Shown here: piece after piece, positions 17,401-27,260 of the stretch
How the letters are laid out: the number at the start of each line of letters is the position of its first letter
Numbering within the stretch: the first letter of the stretch is position 1
NCBI RefSeq assembly: GCF_024127895.1
Contig: NZ_JAMYBK010000010.1
Coordinates: 62,001 to 126,000 of the forward strand
DNA length: 64,000 nucleotides
Source of the DNA: Pseudomonas guariconensis
GTDB taxonomy: Bacteria; Pseudomonadota; Gammaproteobacteria; Pseudomonadales; Pseudomonadaceae
Direction of reading: 5' to 3'
Position numbers and translations under genes: made by a program
The notes under the pieces: generated by a model
Told to the model about the DNA's origin: nothing
The model's input: the letters and a program-made list of their open reading frames with translations, nothing else
Databases searched by the model: none

Positions 17401-18563
17401 TGAGTAGCTCGAACACTCCCGTGGCCCCCGGCAAGACCGCGGCCAACATCGTCCACGAGGCGATCGACGAACGCCAGTACGTACGCACCCGAATGAACGC
17501 CCGCGTACGCCTGTCCGGCAGCGGCCAGGCGCCCTTCGAGGCCGCCCTGCAGGACATCTCCCTGGGCGGCATGGGCCTGCTCCACGAGGCACCGTTGAAG
17601 ATCGGCAGCCTGTACGATGCCTCGATCCTGCTACGCCTGAACCAGGTCGACCTGTCGATCGACGGCAAGATCCGCATCGTCTCCCAGCGCGGCAGCGAGG
17701 TTGGCGCCCAGTTCGTCGACCTCGACGCACAGAAGCGCGACATCCTGCGCTACCTCATCAACGCCTACATGTCTGGCGAGATCGCCGACATCAATGGCCT
17801 GTTCAACGTGATGCAGCGCGAGAACTACATCAAGGAGCGCAAGCAGAAGTACGCCACCGCGCGCACCCCAGGCGACCGCCTCAAGGCCATGGCCGGCACC
17901 CTGCTGTACACCGCCGCGGGCGTGGCCGCCCTGGGCTTCGTGGCGTACAAGGGCTACTTGCTGTTCTTCCGCATTCCGGCGGTGCAGGCCCAAGTGGCGA
18001 CCAACGCCCAGGTCATCAGCATGCCGGACAACGGCTACGTCAAGTACCTGCTGCCCGCCGGGGCCACCGAGGTCCACGCCGGCCAACCGCTGGCCAGCAT
18101 CTCCACCCAACTGGCCACCAGCTTCACCAGCCCGGCGGACATGCAGGCCCTGGCCGACCTGGCCCCTGGCGACCTGCAGGCCCTGCTCGGCCGTGCCACC
18201 ATCGAGACGGTGATCAACAGCCCCTGCGACTGCCAGGTCTACTACCCGGCCCAACGCCTGGACGGCTACGGCTACAAGCAAGCACCGCTGATGCACCTGC
18301 TGCCCAAGGATCAGGGTCTGTTCGTGCGCGCCAACGTGCCGTTCGACAAACTGGCCGACGTCGACCGTGTGCGCTCGGTGGACATGCAAGTGTTCGGCCT
18401 CGACGAACACTACGGCGGCAAGGTGGTCGATGCCCGGGTCGACGAGATCAACCGCAACCTGGCCCTGACCATCCAGCCGGACAGCCCGCTGCCGGCCGCG
18501 GCCTACCAGAAGGCGGTGGCGGTCGACCTGTACCTGGGCCTGCCGTTCGGCGGCGCACGCTGA
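17401..18563 (+). CDS. alg44: c-di-GMP-binding polymerase co-factor (Alg44-like)
   Basis: A 387-residue inner-membrane protein with an N-terminal PilZ domain and a C-terminal periplasmic adaptor-like part. The PilZ c-di-GMP site is intact: R25-Q-Y-V-R29 and D52-I-S54-L-G-G57. A single membrane helix follows (LLYTAAGVAALGFVAYKGYLLFF), and then a HlyD-like domain. The length is almost that of P. aeruginosa Alg44 (389). The intact R-x3-R and D-x-S-x2-G motifs predict that polymer synthesis is switched on by c-di-GMP, as for alginate. ORF start is at the ATG at 17401 (GTG/ATG boundary just after CTGCAC). Confidence 0.93.
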
Positions 18564-18585
18564 AACGGGCGAGGACCATGACGCC

Positions 18586-20037
18586 ATGACCGTGATGACG
18601 CCCTCCCGCCTGCTGCTGGCCAGCCTCGCCCTGGCCTGTGCCGGCGTGGCCTGTGCCGGGCAGAGCCTGGAGCAGATCCGCTATGCGCTGTACAAGAACC
18701 CCAGCGCCGAGGTCACCACCGACCTGCGTGCGCTGGCGGCCCGGGGCGACCTGGCCAGCACGCTGTTGCTGGGCGATGTGCTGGCCGGGCGCGACGGCGC
18801 CAGCCGCCAGGAGGTGGTCGCGCTGTACCACGCGGCCTTCGCCGACGGCCGCGGCCTGGTCCCGGCGCTGGCTTCGCTGGCACGCCTGATCGACCGCACG
18901 CCGAGCCTGCGCGAGGCGCAGCGCCCGTGGATGGAACAGGCGTTGACGCGGTACCCCAGCCGCCTCGACCCACGCAACGCCAGCACCACCCTGGAAGTGT
19001 TCCTGACCTATCCGGAGCTGGTCGATGTGGAGCAGGCCTCGCAGCTGCTGGGCCTGTACGAACAGTCCTGCCTGCTCAACTGCCGCCCGCAGCTGTACCG
19101 CGCCGTGCTGGCCGAGCGCCAGGACGATCGCCCCGGTGCCGAGCGCTGGTACCGCGAAGCCGTGCGGGTCGATGCGCGTGCCGTCGATCGCTACTACCGG
19201 TTCCTGGGCGATGACCAAGACCGGGCCTTCCCGGCCTTCGCCACGGCCCTGGAGGCGGAGCGCGCGCAACTGCCGGTGGAGATCGTGCACCGCATCGCCT
19301 CGCTGCTCGACAGCATTGCCAGCGTGCAACGTGCCGAGCAGGAAGCCGACCGCTACGCCCGCCAGGCCAACCCGCCAGCGGCCGGGCAGCCTGCGCCAAC
19401 GCCCAGGCAACTGGCCCTGGAGCAGGCCCAGGCCGATGCCCTGGCCCAAGCCACCGCCCAGGTCCAGCGCTGGCGCGACGCCGCCGTGGCCCGTGGCTTC
19501 GTGCCGGCCATGGTGTCCAAGGCCAACTACATGATCTCCAACCCGACCGAGCACAACGCCGAGCAAACCCAGGCGTTGATCGACCAGGTCCGCCAGCGCG
19601 AACCGACCCGGGCCAAGGCCCTGCAGGCGTCGTTCTACATGGTCAACAACTGGCTGACCCTCGACCCGGACAAAGCCCGCGCGCTGATCGACGAACTGCA
19701 AGAGAGCGGCTATCCCGACGCCGGCCTGCTGCTGGCCGAGTACTACAGCAAGGGCGTGGCGGACCAGCCCGACCAGGACAAGGCCCTGGCCCTGTTCCGC
19801 AAAGAAGCCGCCAAGGGCTCCACCGCCGCCTGGTACCGCATGGCCACCCTGCACGCCTACGGCCGTGCCATCTGCCATGACCCGGTCAAGGCCTACACCT
19901 ATGCCCAAATCGCCCTGAACCTGGGCGAACGTGGCGCCCGCAGCCTGATCAAGCGCCTGGAAAAGACCCTGCCCAAGGATGACATCGAGCGTGCCCTGGC
20001 CGCACGCAACGATCTGTTGAAGGAGGCCAACCTGTGA
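18586..20037 (+). CDS. algK: Sel1/TPR repeat periplasmic scaffold (AlgK-like)
   Basis: A 483-residue exported protein rich in helical Sel1/TPR-like repeats (for example YPDAGLLLAEYYSKGVADQP and STAAWYRMATLHAYGRAI). In alginate systems AlgK is an outer-membrane lipoprotein that helps place the AlgE porin and links the periplasmic complex. The N-terminus is hydrophobic with Cys residues (LASLALACAGVACAG), consistent with lipidation, though neither Cys has a perfect lipobox. Its stop overlaps the next gene's GTG start (GTGA), indicating translational coupling. Confidence 0.88.
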   Translation: MTVMTPSRLLLASLALACAGVACAGQSLEQIRYALYKNPSAEVTTDLRALAARGDLASTLLLGDVLAGRDGASRQEVVALYHAAFADGRGLVPALASLARLIDRTPSLREAQRPWMEQALTRYPSRLDPRNASTTLEVFLTYPELVDVEQASQLLGLYEQSCLLNCRPQLYRAVLAERQDDRPGAERWYREAVRVDARAVDRYYRFLGDDQDRAFPAFATALEAERAQLPVEIVHRIASLLDSIASVQRAEQEADRYARQANPPAAGQPAPTPRQLALEQAQADALAQATAQVQRWRDAAVARGFVPAMVSKANYMISNPTEHNAEQTQALIDQVRQREPTRAKALQASFYMVNNWLTLDPDKARALIDELQESGYPDAGLLLAEYYSKGVADQPDQDKALALFRKEAAKGSTAAWYRMATLHAYGRAICHDPVKAYTYAQIALNLGERGARSLIKRLEKTLPKDDIERALAARNDLLKEANL

Positions 20038-21488
20038 AAGCCCATCACCCCTTGTTCGGCGCCCTGCTCGCCCTGGCCCCGCTGCCCGCGGCGCTGGCGG
20101 CCGAGGAGATCACCGGCCCCGAGGCCGACAGCACCGAACCGGTGCGCGTGGCCCCCACCGACGGCAGCGAACCGGTGATCACCTCGGAGTTCTTCAACAA
20201 GCTCACCGTGCAGACCGGCTACGGGCCGGAGGACTCCCAGGTCGATCGCAACCGCGAAATGTTCTACAGCCTGCGCTACGAGCCCTCGTTCGCCTGGTAC
20301 GCGCCGGAGAAACGCTGGGCCAAGTGGATGGTCTACGGTCGCCTGTGGCTGAACTATGACACCAGCCAGTCGAGCAACCTCACCAGCGAGTCGACCAACG
20401 ACAACGAACGCGAGCAGCCTGAAGGCTGGTATGCCGAGCTGCGCGAGCTGTACGTCAAGCGCAACCTGATCGGCGACGATCCACGCTTCTCCCTGTCCAT
20501 CGGCCGCCAGCGTTTCTGGGACGACTATGGCATCTGGTGGGACGACAGCCTCGAATCGCTGCGCCTGAACTATCAGGACACCTTCTCCGAGGCCTTCCTC
20601 GCCGTCGGCCAGAAGTTCCACAACTACAACACCGACGTGAACAGCCTGGCCGCCAGCGAAGAGCGCACGCTCTACGTGATGGGTGAGTACGCCTACCGTT
20701 GGAGCCAGAACAACAAGATCGGTGTGCGCCTGATGCACGAGAACGACCGCAGCGACCACGACATCGACGACCGCTACGACTTCAAGGGCCTGCGCTACGG
20801 CCTGTTCTTCAAGGGTGACAACCTCGCCCTGCCGGTGTTCAGCGACTACCACCTGGAGCTGGCCGCACTGGACGGCAAGATGGACAACACCACCCAGAGT
20901 GGCGTCACCACCACCGGCCACGACAGCAAGGGCTGGGCCGTGCTCGGCGAGGTCGGCAAGCGCTTCGACGCCTTGCCCTGGACCCCACGCATCGCCCTGC
21001 GCGGCGGCCTGACCGACAAGCCCGGTGACGAGAACGACGGCTTTCGCTTCAACCCGATCCAGTCCGACCGCATCACCCGCCAGGGCTCCTACAGCACGCG
21101 CCTGACCAGCTCGTTCGTCAGCCTCGACCTGCGCAACCTGAGCTACTACGGCATCGCCCTGGAAACCCGGCCGACACCGCGCAGCGCCCTGGACCTGCGT
21201 ATCACCCAACTGAACCTGCGTGACGAGGATGGCGTACTGCCGATCCGCATGGCCGCCGACTCCCGCTCCAGGCGCCAGAACCAGCTCGACCGGGGCCTGT
21301 ACGGCAAGGGTGACAACGTCGGGCAGATGGTCGACCTCAACTACTACTGGAAGATGTTTCCGGTGGCCATCGATGGCAAGCACCTGGACGTCAACACCCT
21401 GGTCAGCGCCAGCTACCTCAATGCCGGCAGCGCGCTGAAGACCGGCGATGACTACCAGCTGAGCGTCGGCGTGGTGATCAGCTACTAA
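20034..21488 (+). CDS. algE: Alginate-type outer-membrane export porin (AlgE-like)
   Basis: A 484-residue beta-barrel predicted to secrete the polymer across the outer membrane. A signal peptide is followed by an acidic linker (EEITGPEADSTEPVRV). The barrel begins with FNKLTVQTGYGPEDSQVDRN. Conserved AlgE features include GRQRFWDDYGIWWDDSLESLRLNY and the arginine-rich loops that line the export pore. The terminal residues SVGVVISY end in an aromatic. The start is GTG, overlapping the algK stop by four bases. The length is close to P. aeruginosa AlgE (490). In the canonical operon algG follows; here an algI-like gene follows instead. Confidence 0.92.
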   Translation: MKAHHPLFGALLALAPLPAALAAEEITGPEADSTEPVRVAPTDGSEPVITSEFFNKLTVQTGYGPEDSQVDRNREMFYSLRYEPSFAWYAPEKRWAKWMVYGRLWLNYDTSQSSNLTSESTNDNEREQPEGWYAELRELYVKRNLIGDDPRFSLSIGRQRFWDDYGIWWDDSLESLRLNYQDTFSEAFLAVGQKFHNYNTDVNSLAASEERTLYVMGEYAYRWSQNNKIGVRLMHENDRSDHDIDDRYDFKGLRYGLFFKGDNLALPVFSDYHLELAALDGKMDNTTQSGVTTTGHDSKGWAVLGEVGKRFDALPWTPRIALRGGLTDKPGDENDGFRFNPIQSDRITRQGSYSTRLTSSFVSLDLRNLSYYGIALETRPTPRSALDLRITQLNLRDEDGVLPIRMAADSRSRRQNQLDRGLYGKGDNVGQMVDLNYYWKMFPVAIDGKHLDVNTLVSASYLNAGSALKTGDDYQLSVGVVISY

Positions 21489-21503
21489 GGACGGACCCTG
21501 CCA

Positions 21504-22931
21504 ATGATCTTCGCCTCCAACGTCTTCCTGTTCCTCTACCTGCCGCTGTTCCTGGCCGTCTATTTCCTGGCCAGGCCCCAGTGGCGCTCGGTGGTGATCG
21601 TTGCCGCCAGCTACATCTTCTATGCCTGGTGGCGCCCGGACTTCCTGCTGCTGTTCGTGGCGATCACCTACTGGAACTACTGGTTCGGCCTGCGCATCAA
21701 GGCGCGCCTGGACGCCGGCGACAAGCGCTGGGCCCTGCGCCTGCTGTGGCTCGGGGTAATCGGCAACCTGTCGACCCTGGGCTACTTCAAGTACGCCAAC
21801 TTCGGCGCCGAAGTACTGGCGATGCTGCTGGCGCCGCTGGGCATCAATACCTGGACCCTGGAGAACATCTTCCTGCCCCTGGGCATCTCCTTCTACGTGT
21901 TCCATGCCCTGAGCTACATCGTCGACATCTACCGCAAGGACGCCACACCCACGCGCAACTTCATCGACTTCGCCGCCTTCGTTGCGCTGTTCCCGCACCT
22001 GGTGGCCGGGCCGATCCTGCGCTACAGCCAACTGGCGCCGCAGTTGCGCGAGCGCACCCATTCGCTGGAGCTGTTCTCCCTGGGCGTGTGCCGCTTCATG
22101 CTCGGTTTCATCATGAAGGTGCTGATCGCCGACCGCCTGGCGCCGATCAACGTCTTGTTCGTCAGCGAGGGCACCCTGCAGTTCAGCGACGCCTGGTTCG
22201 GCCTGGCGGTGTCGACCCTGCAGCTGTACTTCGACTTCGCCGGCTACAGCCACATGGCCCTGGGCCTGGCGCTGATGATGGGCTTTCGCTTCCCGGAAAA
22301 CTTCAACCAGCCCTATGTGTCGCAGAGCATCACCGAGTTCTGGGCACGCTGGCACATGACCCTGGCGCATTTCCTGCGCGACTACGTGTACATGCCGCTG
22401 GTGCGCAAGCGCGTCGCCGGGGCCCTGCCGGCACTGGTCTGGACCATGCTGCTGTCGGGCCTGTGGCACGGGGCAAGCTTCGCCTTCATCTGCTGGGGCC
22501 TGTTCTTCGGTATCGGCATGGTCATCGAGCGCAAGTTCAACCTCGCCACCAAGGTCACCACGCCCTACCACCTGGGCCGCAACCTGCGCACCGGGGTGCT
22601 GATCGTGCTGAGCATGCCGCTGTTCTTCACCATGGACCTGCGCCACAGCCTGGACATCTACCAGGCGCTGCTCGGCTTCAACGGCTTCGGCTCGCTGGAG
22701 CTGTACGTGCTCGGCGCCTCGAAGATGGCCATGGCCTTCGCCCTGGTGGCGCTGGCCTGGCTGGTCCTGGCCGGGATCAACAACGTGCGCTTCTACGCCG
22801 GCAACAAGGAAGGCTATTTCATGCGCCATGTCGGCGTGCTGCACAGCGTGCTGCTGTGGGGGGGCTTTTTGCTGGCGCTGAGCAGCCTGGCGGCCAATTC
22901 CTTCTCGCCCTTCCTGTATTTCCAGTTCTAG
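21504..22931 (+). CDS. algI: MBOAT-family membrane O-acetylation protein (AlgI-like)
   Basis: A 475-residue polytopic membrane-bound O-acyltransferase thought to carry acetyl groups across the inner membrane for polymer acetylation. It starts with MIFASNVFLFLYLPLFLAVY, typical of AlgI. The two MBOAT histidines are present in WARWHMTLAHFLRDYVYMPL and in GLWHGASFAFICWG. It is about 45 residues shorter than P. aeruginosa AlgI (520) mainly at the C-terminal end. It comes 15 bases after algE and just before algJ, giving the order E-I-J-F rather than the canonical E-G-X-L-I-J-F. Confidence 0.93.
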   Translation: MIFASNVFLFLYLPLFLAVYFLARPQWRSVVIVAASYIFYAWWRPDFLLLFVAITYWNYWFGLRIKARLDAGDKRWALRLLWLGVIGNLSTLGYFKYANFGAEVLAMLLAPLGINTWTLENIFLPLGISFYVFHALSYIVDIYRKDATPTRNFIDFAAFVALFPHLVAGPILRYSQLAPQLRERTHSLELFSLGVCRFMLGFIMKVLIADRLAPINVLFVSEGTLQFSDAWFGLAVSTLQLYFDFAGYSHMALGLALMMGFRFPENFNQPYVSQSITEFWARWHMTLAHFLRDYVYMPLVRKRVAGALPALVWTMLLSGLWHGASFAFICWGLFFGIGMVIERKFNLATKVTTPYHLGRNLRTGVLIVLSMPLFFTMDLRHSLDIYQALLGFNGFGSLELYVLGASKMAMAFALVALAWLVLAGINNVRFYAGNKEGYFMRHVGVLHSVLLWGGFLLALSSLAANSFSPFLYFQF

Positions 22932-22940
22932 GAGACGGCC

Positions 22941-24035
22941 ATGTATCCGGTGATGAATTCGGCCAGCAAGGCCAACGGCATTCTCTTCGCCCTGGTGCTG
23001 GCGGCGATGTTCGTGTACTCGCTGCCACCGGTGTTCAGCTTCGCCCGAACCCAGGGCGACGCCTGGAACCTGTTCGTCGACGGCAAGCTGCTGCGCAAGT
23101 TCGAGCAGGTCTACGACAAGCGCTTCTTCCTGCGCGACCCGTCGGTGCAACTGTGGGCCGACGCCCAGTTCCACCTGTTCGGCGAAGGCACCAAGGGCGT
23201 GGTACTGGGCAAGGACGGCTGGCTCTACACCAACCAGGAATACCGCGTGCCCAATGACCTGGAGGCCAACGTGGCGACCCAGCTCGAGCAGATCGCCAAG
23301 GTCGAGAAACAGTTGGCCGAGCATGGCAAGCACCTGGTGCTGCTGCCACTGCCGATGAAGCTCGACATCTATGCCGAGCACGCCGAGCACGCCTTCGACC
23401 CACGGGTGACGAGCCTGTACGACCGCTTCGTCGGTGAGCTGCAGGCACGCCAGCTGGACGTGGTACCGCTGCGCGGCGCCTTCCTCGGCAATCTGGCAGG
23501 GCCAGGCTTGTTCCTCAAGTCCGACACCCATTGGAGCCCGCAAGGCGCACGCCTGTCGGCCTACGAACTGGCCCGCCAGCGTCCGCAACTGCTCGGTGAC
23601 CAGCTCTATCGCTCGCACAAGGCCGGCGAGAAGAACGTCAAGGGCGACCTGATGAACTACCTGCAGTTCGACCATGCTCGCCTCGCGCCACAATTCGGTC
23701 CGAGCCGCATCGATCTCTACGAAACCCTCAAGGCCGACCAGGACGCCGACGACCTGTTCGCCGAGCAAGACCAGAGCCTGCTGCTGGTCGGTACCAGCTA
23801 CAGCAAGATCGACGACTGGAACTTCGTCGGTTTTCTCAAGGAAGCCCTCAACCGCGACTTGCTGAGCATCGCCGTGGAAGCCCGCGGGCCGTTCGAGGCG
23901 ATGAACCAGTTCCTGGCCAGCGATCAGTTGGCCAACCCGCAGATCGACACCGTGGTCTGGGAATTCCCCCTGCGCACCCTGCTGGCCCACCGCCCTGGCT
24001 CGCTCAGCCGCAGCACCCAACCCCAGCATTTCTGA
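22941..24035 (+). CDS. algJ: SGNH-like O-acetyltransferase component (AlgJ-like)
   Basis: A 364-residue protein anchored by an N-terminal hydrophobic segment (GILFALVLAAMFVYSLPPVF) with the bulk in the periplasm. It shows the AlgJ/AlgX catalytic arrangement: D195-T-H197-W in FLKSDTHWSPQGA and the nucleophile S286 in LLVGTSYS. These correspond to Asp190, His192 and Ser288 of P. aeruginosa AlgJ. It likely passes acetyl groups from the AlgI-like protein to the AlgX-like protein. It starts nine bases after the algI stop. Confidence 0.92.
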   Translation: MYPVMNSASKANGILFALVLAAMFVYSLPPVFSFARTQGDAWNLFVDGKLLRKFEQVYDKRFFLRDPSVQLWADAQFHLFGEGTKGVVLGKDGWLYTNQEYRVPNDLEANVATQLEQIAKVEKQLAEHGKHLVLLPLPMKLDIYAEHAEHAFDPRVTSLYDRFVGELQARQLDVVPLRGAFLGNLAGPGLFLKSDTHWSPQGARLSAYELARQRPQLLGDQLYRSHKAGEKNVKGDLMNYLQFDHARLAPQFGPSRIDLYETLKADQDADDLFAEQDQSLLLVGTSYSKIDDWNFVGFLKEALNRDLLSIAVEARGPFEAMNQFLASDQLANPQIDTVVWEFPLRTLLAHRPGSLSRSTQPQHF

Positions 24036-24053
24036 CGATTCAAGGAGAGCCCG

Positions 24054-24692
24054 ATGAAACTTACCCACCTGTTCACCGCCATCACCCTGGCAGCCAACGG
24101 CCATGCGGCCCTCGCTGCCGAAGGCAATGCCGACTTGTACGATGCCGTGGCACCGGCCGACTCGGCGTTCGTGCGTGTGCTCAACCTGTCCGACAACAGC
24201 ATCGACGTGAGCCTGAGCGGCAAGATCAACCCACAGAAGGTCGCCCCGGGCCAGCTCAGCGGCTACCGCTTCGTCCCGGCCGGCCCACACAAGATCGCCG
24301 TCGGCGCCCAGGCCATCGAGCCACAGCTCAAGGCCAACGCCGCCAGCACCGTGGTCTACGACGGCAAGCAGCTGTCGCTGATCGCCGACAAGTACATCAA
24401 CGAACCGAAGAAGGCACAGATCGCCTTCTACAACCTGACCCCGGCCAAGGCCGCGCTCAAGACCGTGGACGGCAAGCACGTGGTGGTCGAGCCGCTGGGC
24501 AACGGCCAGACCGGCAGCCGCATGGTCAACGAAATCAAGATCGGCTTCGCCGCCTACGTCGCCGACCAGCGGGTCGCCAGCTTCGACGAACTGTTCCTCA
24601 AGAAAGGCCGCTCCTACAGCTACGTGCTGCTGCCCCAGGGCACCGGCTATCGCAGCATGGGCCAGGCCAACAGCATCGACCCGACCGAGTGA
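24054..24692 (+). CDS. algF: Periplasmic acetylation protein (AlgF-like)
   Basis: A 212-residue exported protein with signal peptide MKLTHLFTAITLAANGHAALA and mature start AEGNADLYDAVAPADSAFVRVLN, characteristic of AlgF. AlgF is required for alginate O-acetylation and probably links the acetylation proteins; it has no known catalytic residues. Two beta-rich domains are suggested by the pattern (SGYRFVPAGPHKIAVG, then GKHVVVEPLGNG). It is nearly the length of P. aeruginosa AlgF (216). AGGAGAG lies before its ATG. It is followed by an AlgX-like gene, not by algA. Confidence 0.93.
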   Translation: MKLTHLFTAITLAANGHAALAAEGNADLYDAVAPADSAFVRVLNLSDNSIDVSLSGKINPQKVAPGQLSGYRFVPAGPHKIAVGAQAIEPQLKANAASTVVYDGKQLSLIADKYINEPKKAQIAFYNLTPAKAALKTVDGKHVVVEPLGNGQTGSRMVNEIKIGFAAYVADQRVASFDELFLKKGRSYSYVLLPQGTGYRSMGQANSIDPTE

Positions 24693-24718
24693 TGCCCCGC
24701 TGCAAGGATGACCGGCAC

Positions 24719-26143
24719 ATGAACACCCTTCTTTCCCTGGGCCTGGCCACGGGCCTGGCGCTGGGCGCGTTGGCCGCCCAGGCGGCCGAGCCTGCCAAGG
24801 CCAGCGGTACCAATGCCGACAAGGCCGCCTGTAGCGACCTGCAATGCCTGGTCTGCCCGGCCCTGAGCGACCCGCGCCACTACACCGAGGGGCGCATGAA
24901 GCTGATGCGCGAGATCGTCCCCGGCAAGGACCGCTGGCTGTTCCGCTCGGCGGTGGACCTGACCAACGACTTCGGCATCCCGGCGCCCATGCGCCCGGAA
25001 TTCGCCCGCTTGATGGACACCTTCCATCGCCAGGGCATCCAGGTGGCCATGGCCATCCAGCCGACCCGAGGCCTGATGCACCGTGACAAGTTGTACGGCG
25101 ATCGGCTGCACGGCTTCGACTACCCCCGCGCCAGCCACAACCTCGCCACCTACCTGGGCCAGTTGCGCCAGGGCGGCGCGGTGGTGGCGCCGATGATGCA
25201 ACTGGTGCAGCAACCACCCAAGGCCGAGTTCTTCTTCCGCCGCGACCACCATTGGACCCCGGCCGGTGCCGAAGCCACCGCGCGCCTGATGGCCGAGGAG
25301 ATCCGCCGCCAGCCCTTCTACGCGGGGCTGACCAAAAAGCACTACCGCACCGAACCCGGGGTCATGGTGCCCAAGGACGGCACCCTGAACCTGGCGCTGA
25401 GCTATATCTGCGGCAACAACTATGGTTTCCAGTACGTGCGCGGCTACCAGACCATCCCGGTGGCCGACAGCGCCGACGCCCTGTTCGACGAAGCGCCAGA
25501 CCCGGAGGTGATCCTGGTCGGCGACAGTAACGCCGCTGCCCGCGAGGACGAAAGCAAGCAATTCAACTTCGACGGCTACCTCAAGCAGTACCTGGACGTG
25601 GACGTGCTCAACTATGCCCTGCCCGGCGTCGGCGAGGACGGCTCGCTGCTGGAATACCTGCTGTCGGCCGACTACAAGCCCGAGGCACCGCCCAAGCTGA
25701 TCGTCTGGGAACTGCCGGCCAACTACCGGCTCGACTCGCCGTTGATGTACCGCCAGCTGGTGCCCGCCATCCAGGGTGGCTGCAAGGCCTCGAAAGAGGT
25801 GCTGGCCTCGAAGCTGCGGCGCCCGGCGCTGAAGGTCGGCGAGCGCATCGAGCTGCTGAGCAATGCCGGCAGTGCGCGCCAGGCGCTGGGAGGGGCAAGA
25901 GGGTTTCTCGACATCCGCCTGAGCGACAGGAACGTCAAGGACTTCTACATCATCGTCTACTACGACAACGGCGCCCGCGACAAAGTGTGGTTCCGCCGCG
26001 AAGTGGTGGTCAGCGGTGGCCAGTACTACCTGGAGTTGAGCAAGGACCCGGCCTTCGCTGGCGCCAACCTGCTCTCGGTGTTCCTCGAGCCGACCAAGCC
26101 CGGCACCGCCGCCACCGACGTGGAAACCCGCCTATGCCTGTGA
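24719..26143 (+). CDS. algX: Periplasmic alginate-type O-acetyltransferase (AlgX-like)
   Basis: A 474-residue exported protein, the same length as P. aeruginosa AlgX, which binds the polymer and acetylates it. After the signal peptide (NTLLSLGLATGLALGALAAQ) comes an SGNH-like domain. The catalytic Asp and His are D176 and H178 in RRDHHWTPAGA, and the nucleophile is S270 in LVGDSNAAARED. A C-terminal carbohydrate-binding module (about residues 350-474) follows. The frame is open upstream to 24689, overlapping algF, but the signal peptide and spacing favour 24719. Its last ten bases overlap the AlgL-like gene. Confidence 0.92.
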   Translation: MNTLLSLGLATGLALGALAAQAAEPAKASGTNADKAACSDLQCLVCPALSDPRHYTEGRMKLMREIVPGKDRWLFRSAVDLTNDFGIPAPMRPEFARLMDTFHRQGIQVAMAIQPTRGLMHRDKLYGDRLHGFDYPRASHNLATYLGQLRQGGAVVAPMMQLVQQPPKAEFFFRRDHHWTPAGAEATARLMAEEIRRQPFYAGLTKKHYRTEPGVMVPKDGTLNLALSYICGNNYGFQYVRGYQTIPVADSADALFDEAPDPEVILVGDSNAAAREDESKQFNFDGYLKQYLDVDVLNYALPGVGEDGSLLEYLLSADYKPEAPPKLIVWELPANYRLDSPLMYRQLVPAIQGGCKASKEVLASKLRRPALKVGERIELLSNAGSARQALGGARGFLDIRLSDRNVKDFYIIVYYDNGARDKVWFRREVVVSGGQYYLELSKDPAFAGANLLSVFLEPTKPGTAATDVETRLCL

Positions 26144-27246
26144 AGCGCACAAGCCTGGCCCTGGTCATCGCCCTGGCCCTGTCGCCATTGGCGGCACCCG
26201 CGGCCCAGTCGCTATGGCCGCCGCGAGCCACGGCGCAGGCGGCGATGGTGGCCGACTACCGTACCCTGGCCTGCAGCAAGGCACCGCCCGCCCCCTATAC
26301 CGGCAGCCTGCGCCTGGAAAGCAAGTACGACCAGCGCGACGCCAGCAAGTCGACCCTGCGTGCCCGCCCGGATGCCGACAGCGAACGGGTCGGCAAGCAA
26401 GTGAAGCAGTTCGTCGGTGGCTTGATCTACGCCGGCAAGCGCTTCGTACGGGCGAAAAAACCCCAGGACGCCAACATGGCCCTGGCCTGCCAGGACCAGT
26501 GGCTGGAACGTTGGGCCTCGGCAGGCGCGCTGCTCAGCCCCGACGCCAGCGGCACCGGCATGGCCGCGCGCAAGTGGGCGCTGGCGGCCATGGCCGGCGC
26601 GCTGCTGCTGACCCAGTCGGCCAGCGACGGCAAGGTGCGACTGACGGCCACGCAGACCGCCTGGATCACCCAGTTGGCCGAGTTGGTGATACGCGAATAC
26701 GACCCGCGCCGTACCTCACGCACCGTGTACTTCAACAACCACGACTACTGGGCCGCCTGGGCAGTGGCCGCCAGCGGCATGCTGGTGGGCCGCGACGACT
26801 TCATCCAGTGGGCCGACGGCAACCTGCGCCGTGGCTTGGCCCAGGCCGTGCGCAGCCAGGATGGCAGCTACGCCTACCTGCCGCTGGAAGTGGCACGCGG
26901 CAAGCTTGCCGCCAACTACAGCCAGTACGCCCTGGTGCCCCTGGTGCTGTTGGCGGAATCGGCGCGGGCCAACGGTCTGCCTTGGCGCGACGAGGACCAG
27001 CGCACCCTCGACCTGCTGGCCAACTTCGCCGCACGCAGCATCCTCGAGCCGCAGGCCTTGCCCGAACTCGAGGGCCGCGCCCAGGTCGACGTCGCCCCCT
27101 ACAAGCTGGCCTGGCTGATCCCGTTCCTGCAGCGCAACCCGGGCCATCGCCTGGCCCGCGAACTGTACGACAGCGAGGACGGCGAGGTGGACAACTACAG
27201 CCAACTCGGTGGCCCGCTCAAGCCGCTCTACCTACAACAGCCCTGA
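26134..27246 (+). CDS. algL: Periplasmic alginate lyase-like protein (AlgL-like)
   Basis: A 370-residue exported (alpha/alpha)-toroid protein of polysaccharide lyase family 5 type. In alginate producers AlgL clears polymer that escapes into the periplasm. Catalytic residues appear intact: N201-N202-H203 in YFNNHDYWAAW and Y265 in NYSQYALVPL, plus the conserved Lys in LESKYDQRDAS. The His neighbour of the catalytic Tyr in P. aeruginosa (YHNYALPPL) is replaced (NYSQYALVPL). The substrate (mannuronan or another uronan) is inferred. It overlaps algX by ten bases and lies 14 bases before the AlgG-like gene. Confidence 0.88.
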   Translation: MPVKRTSLALVIALALSPLAAPAAQSLWPPRATAQAAMVADYRTLACSKAPPAPYTGSLRLESKYDQRDASKSTLRARPDADSERVGKQVKQFVGGLIYAGKRFVRAKKPQDANMALACQDQWLERWASAGALLSPDASGTGMAARKWALAAMAGALLLTQSASDGKVRLTATQTAWITQLAELVIREYDPRRTSRTVYFNNHDYWAAWAVAASGMLVGRDDFIQWADGNLRRGLAQAVRSQDGSYAYLPLEVARGKLAANYSQYALVPLVLLAESARANGLPWRDEDQRTLDLLANFAARSILEPQALPELEGRAQVDVAPYKLAWLIPFLQRNPGHRLARELYDSEDGEVDNYSQLGGPLKPLYLQQP

Positions 27247-27260
27247 TCAAGGACGTAACC

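Noticed and set aside
19899..25217. Very long open frame (over 1700 codons) on the minus strand through the polymer cluster
   Set aside because: It is the antisense shadow of algE-, algI-, algJ-, algF- and algX-like genes, caused by high third-position GC; its product is Gln/His/Arg/Gly-rich with no domain.
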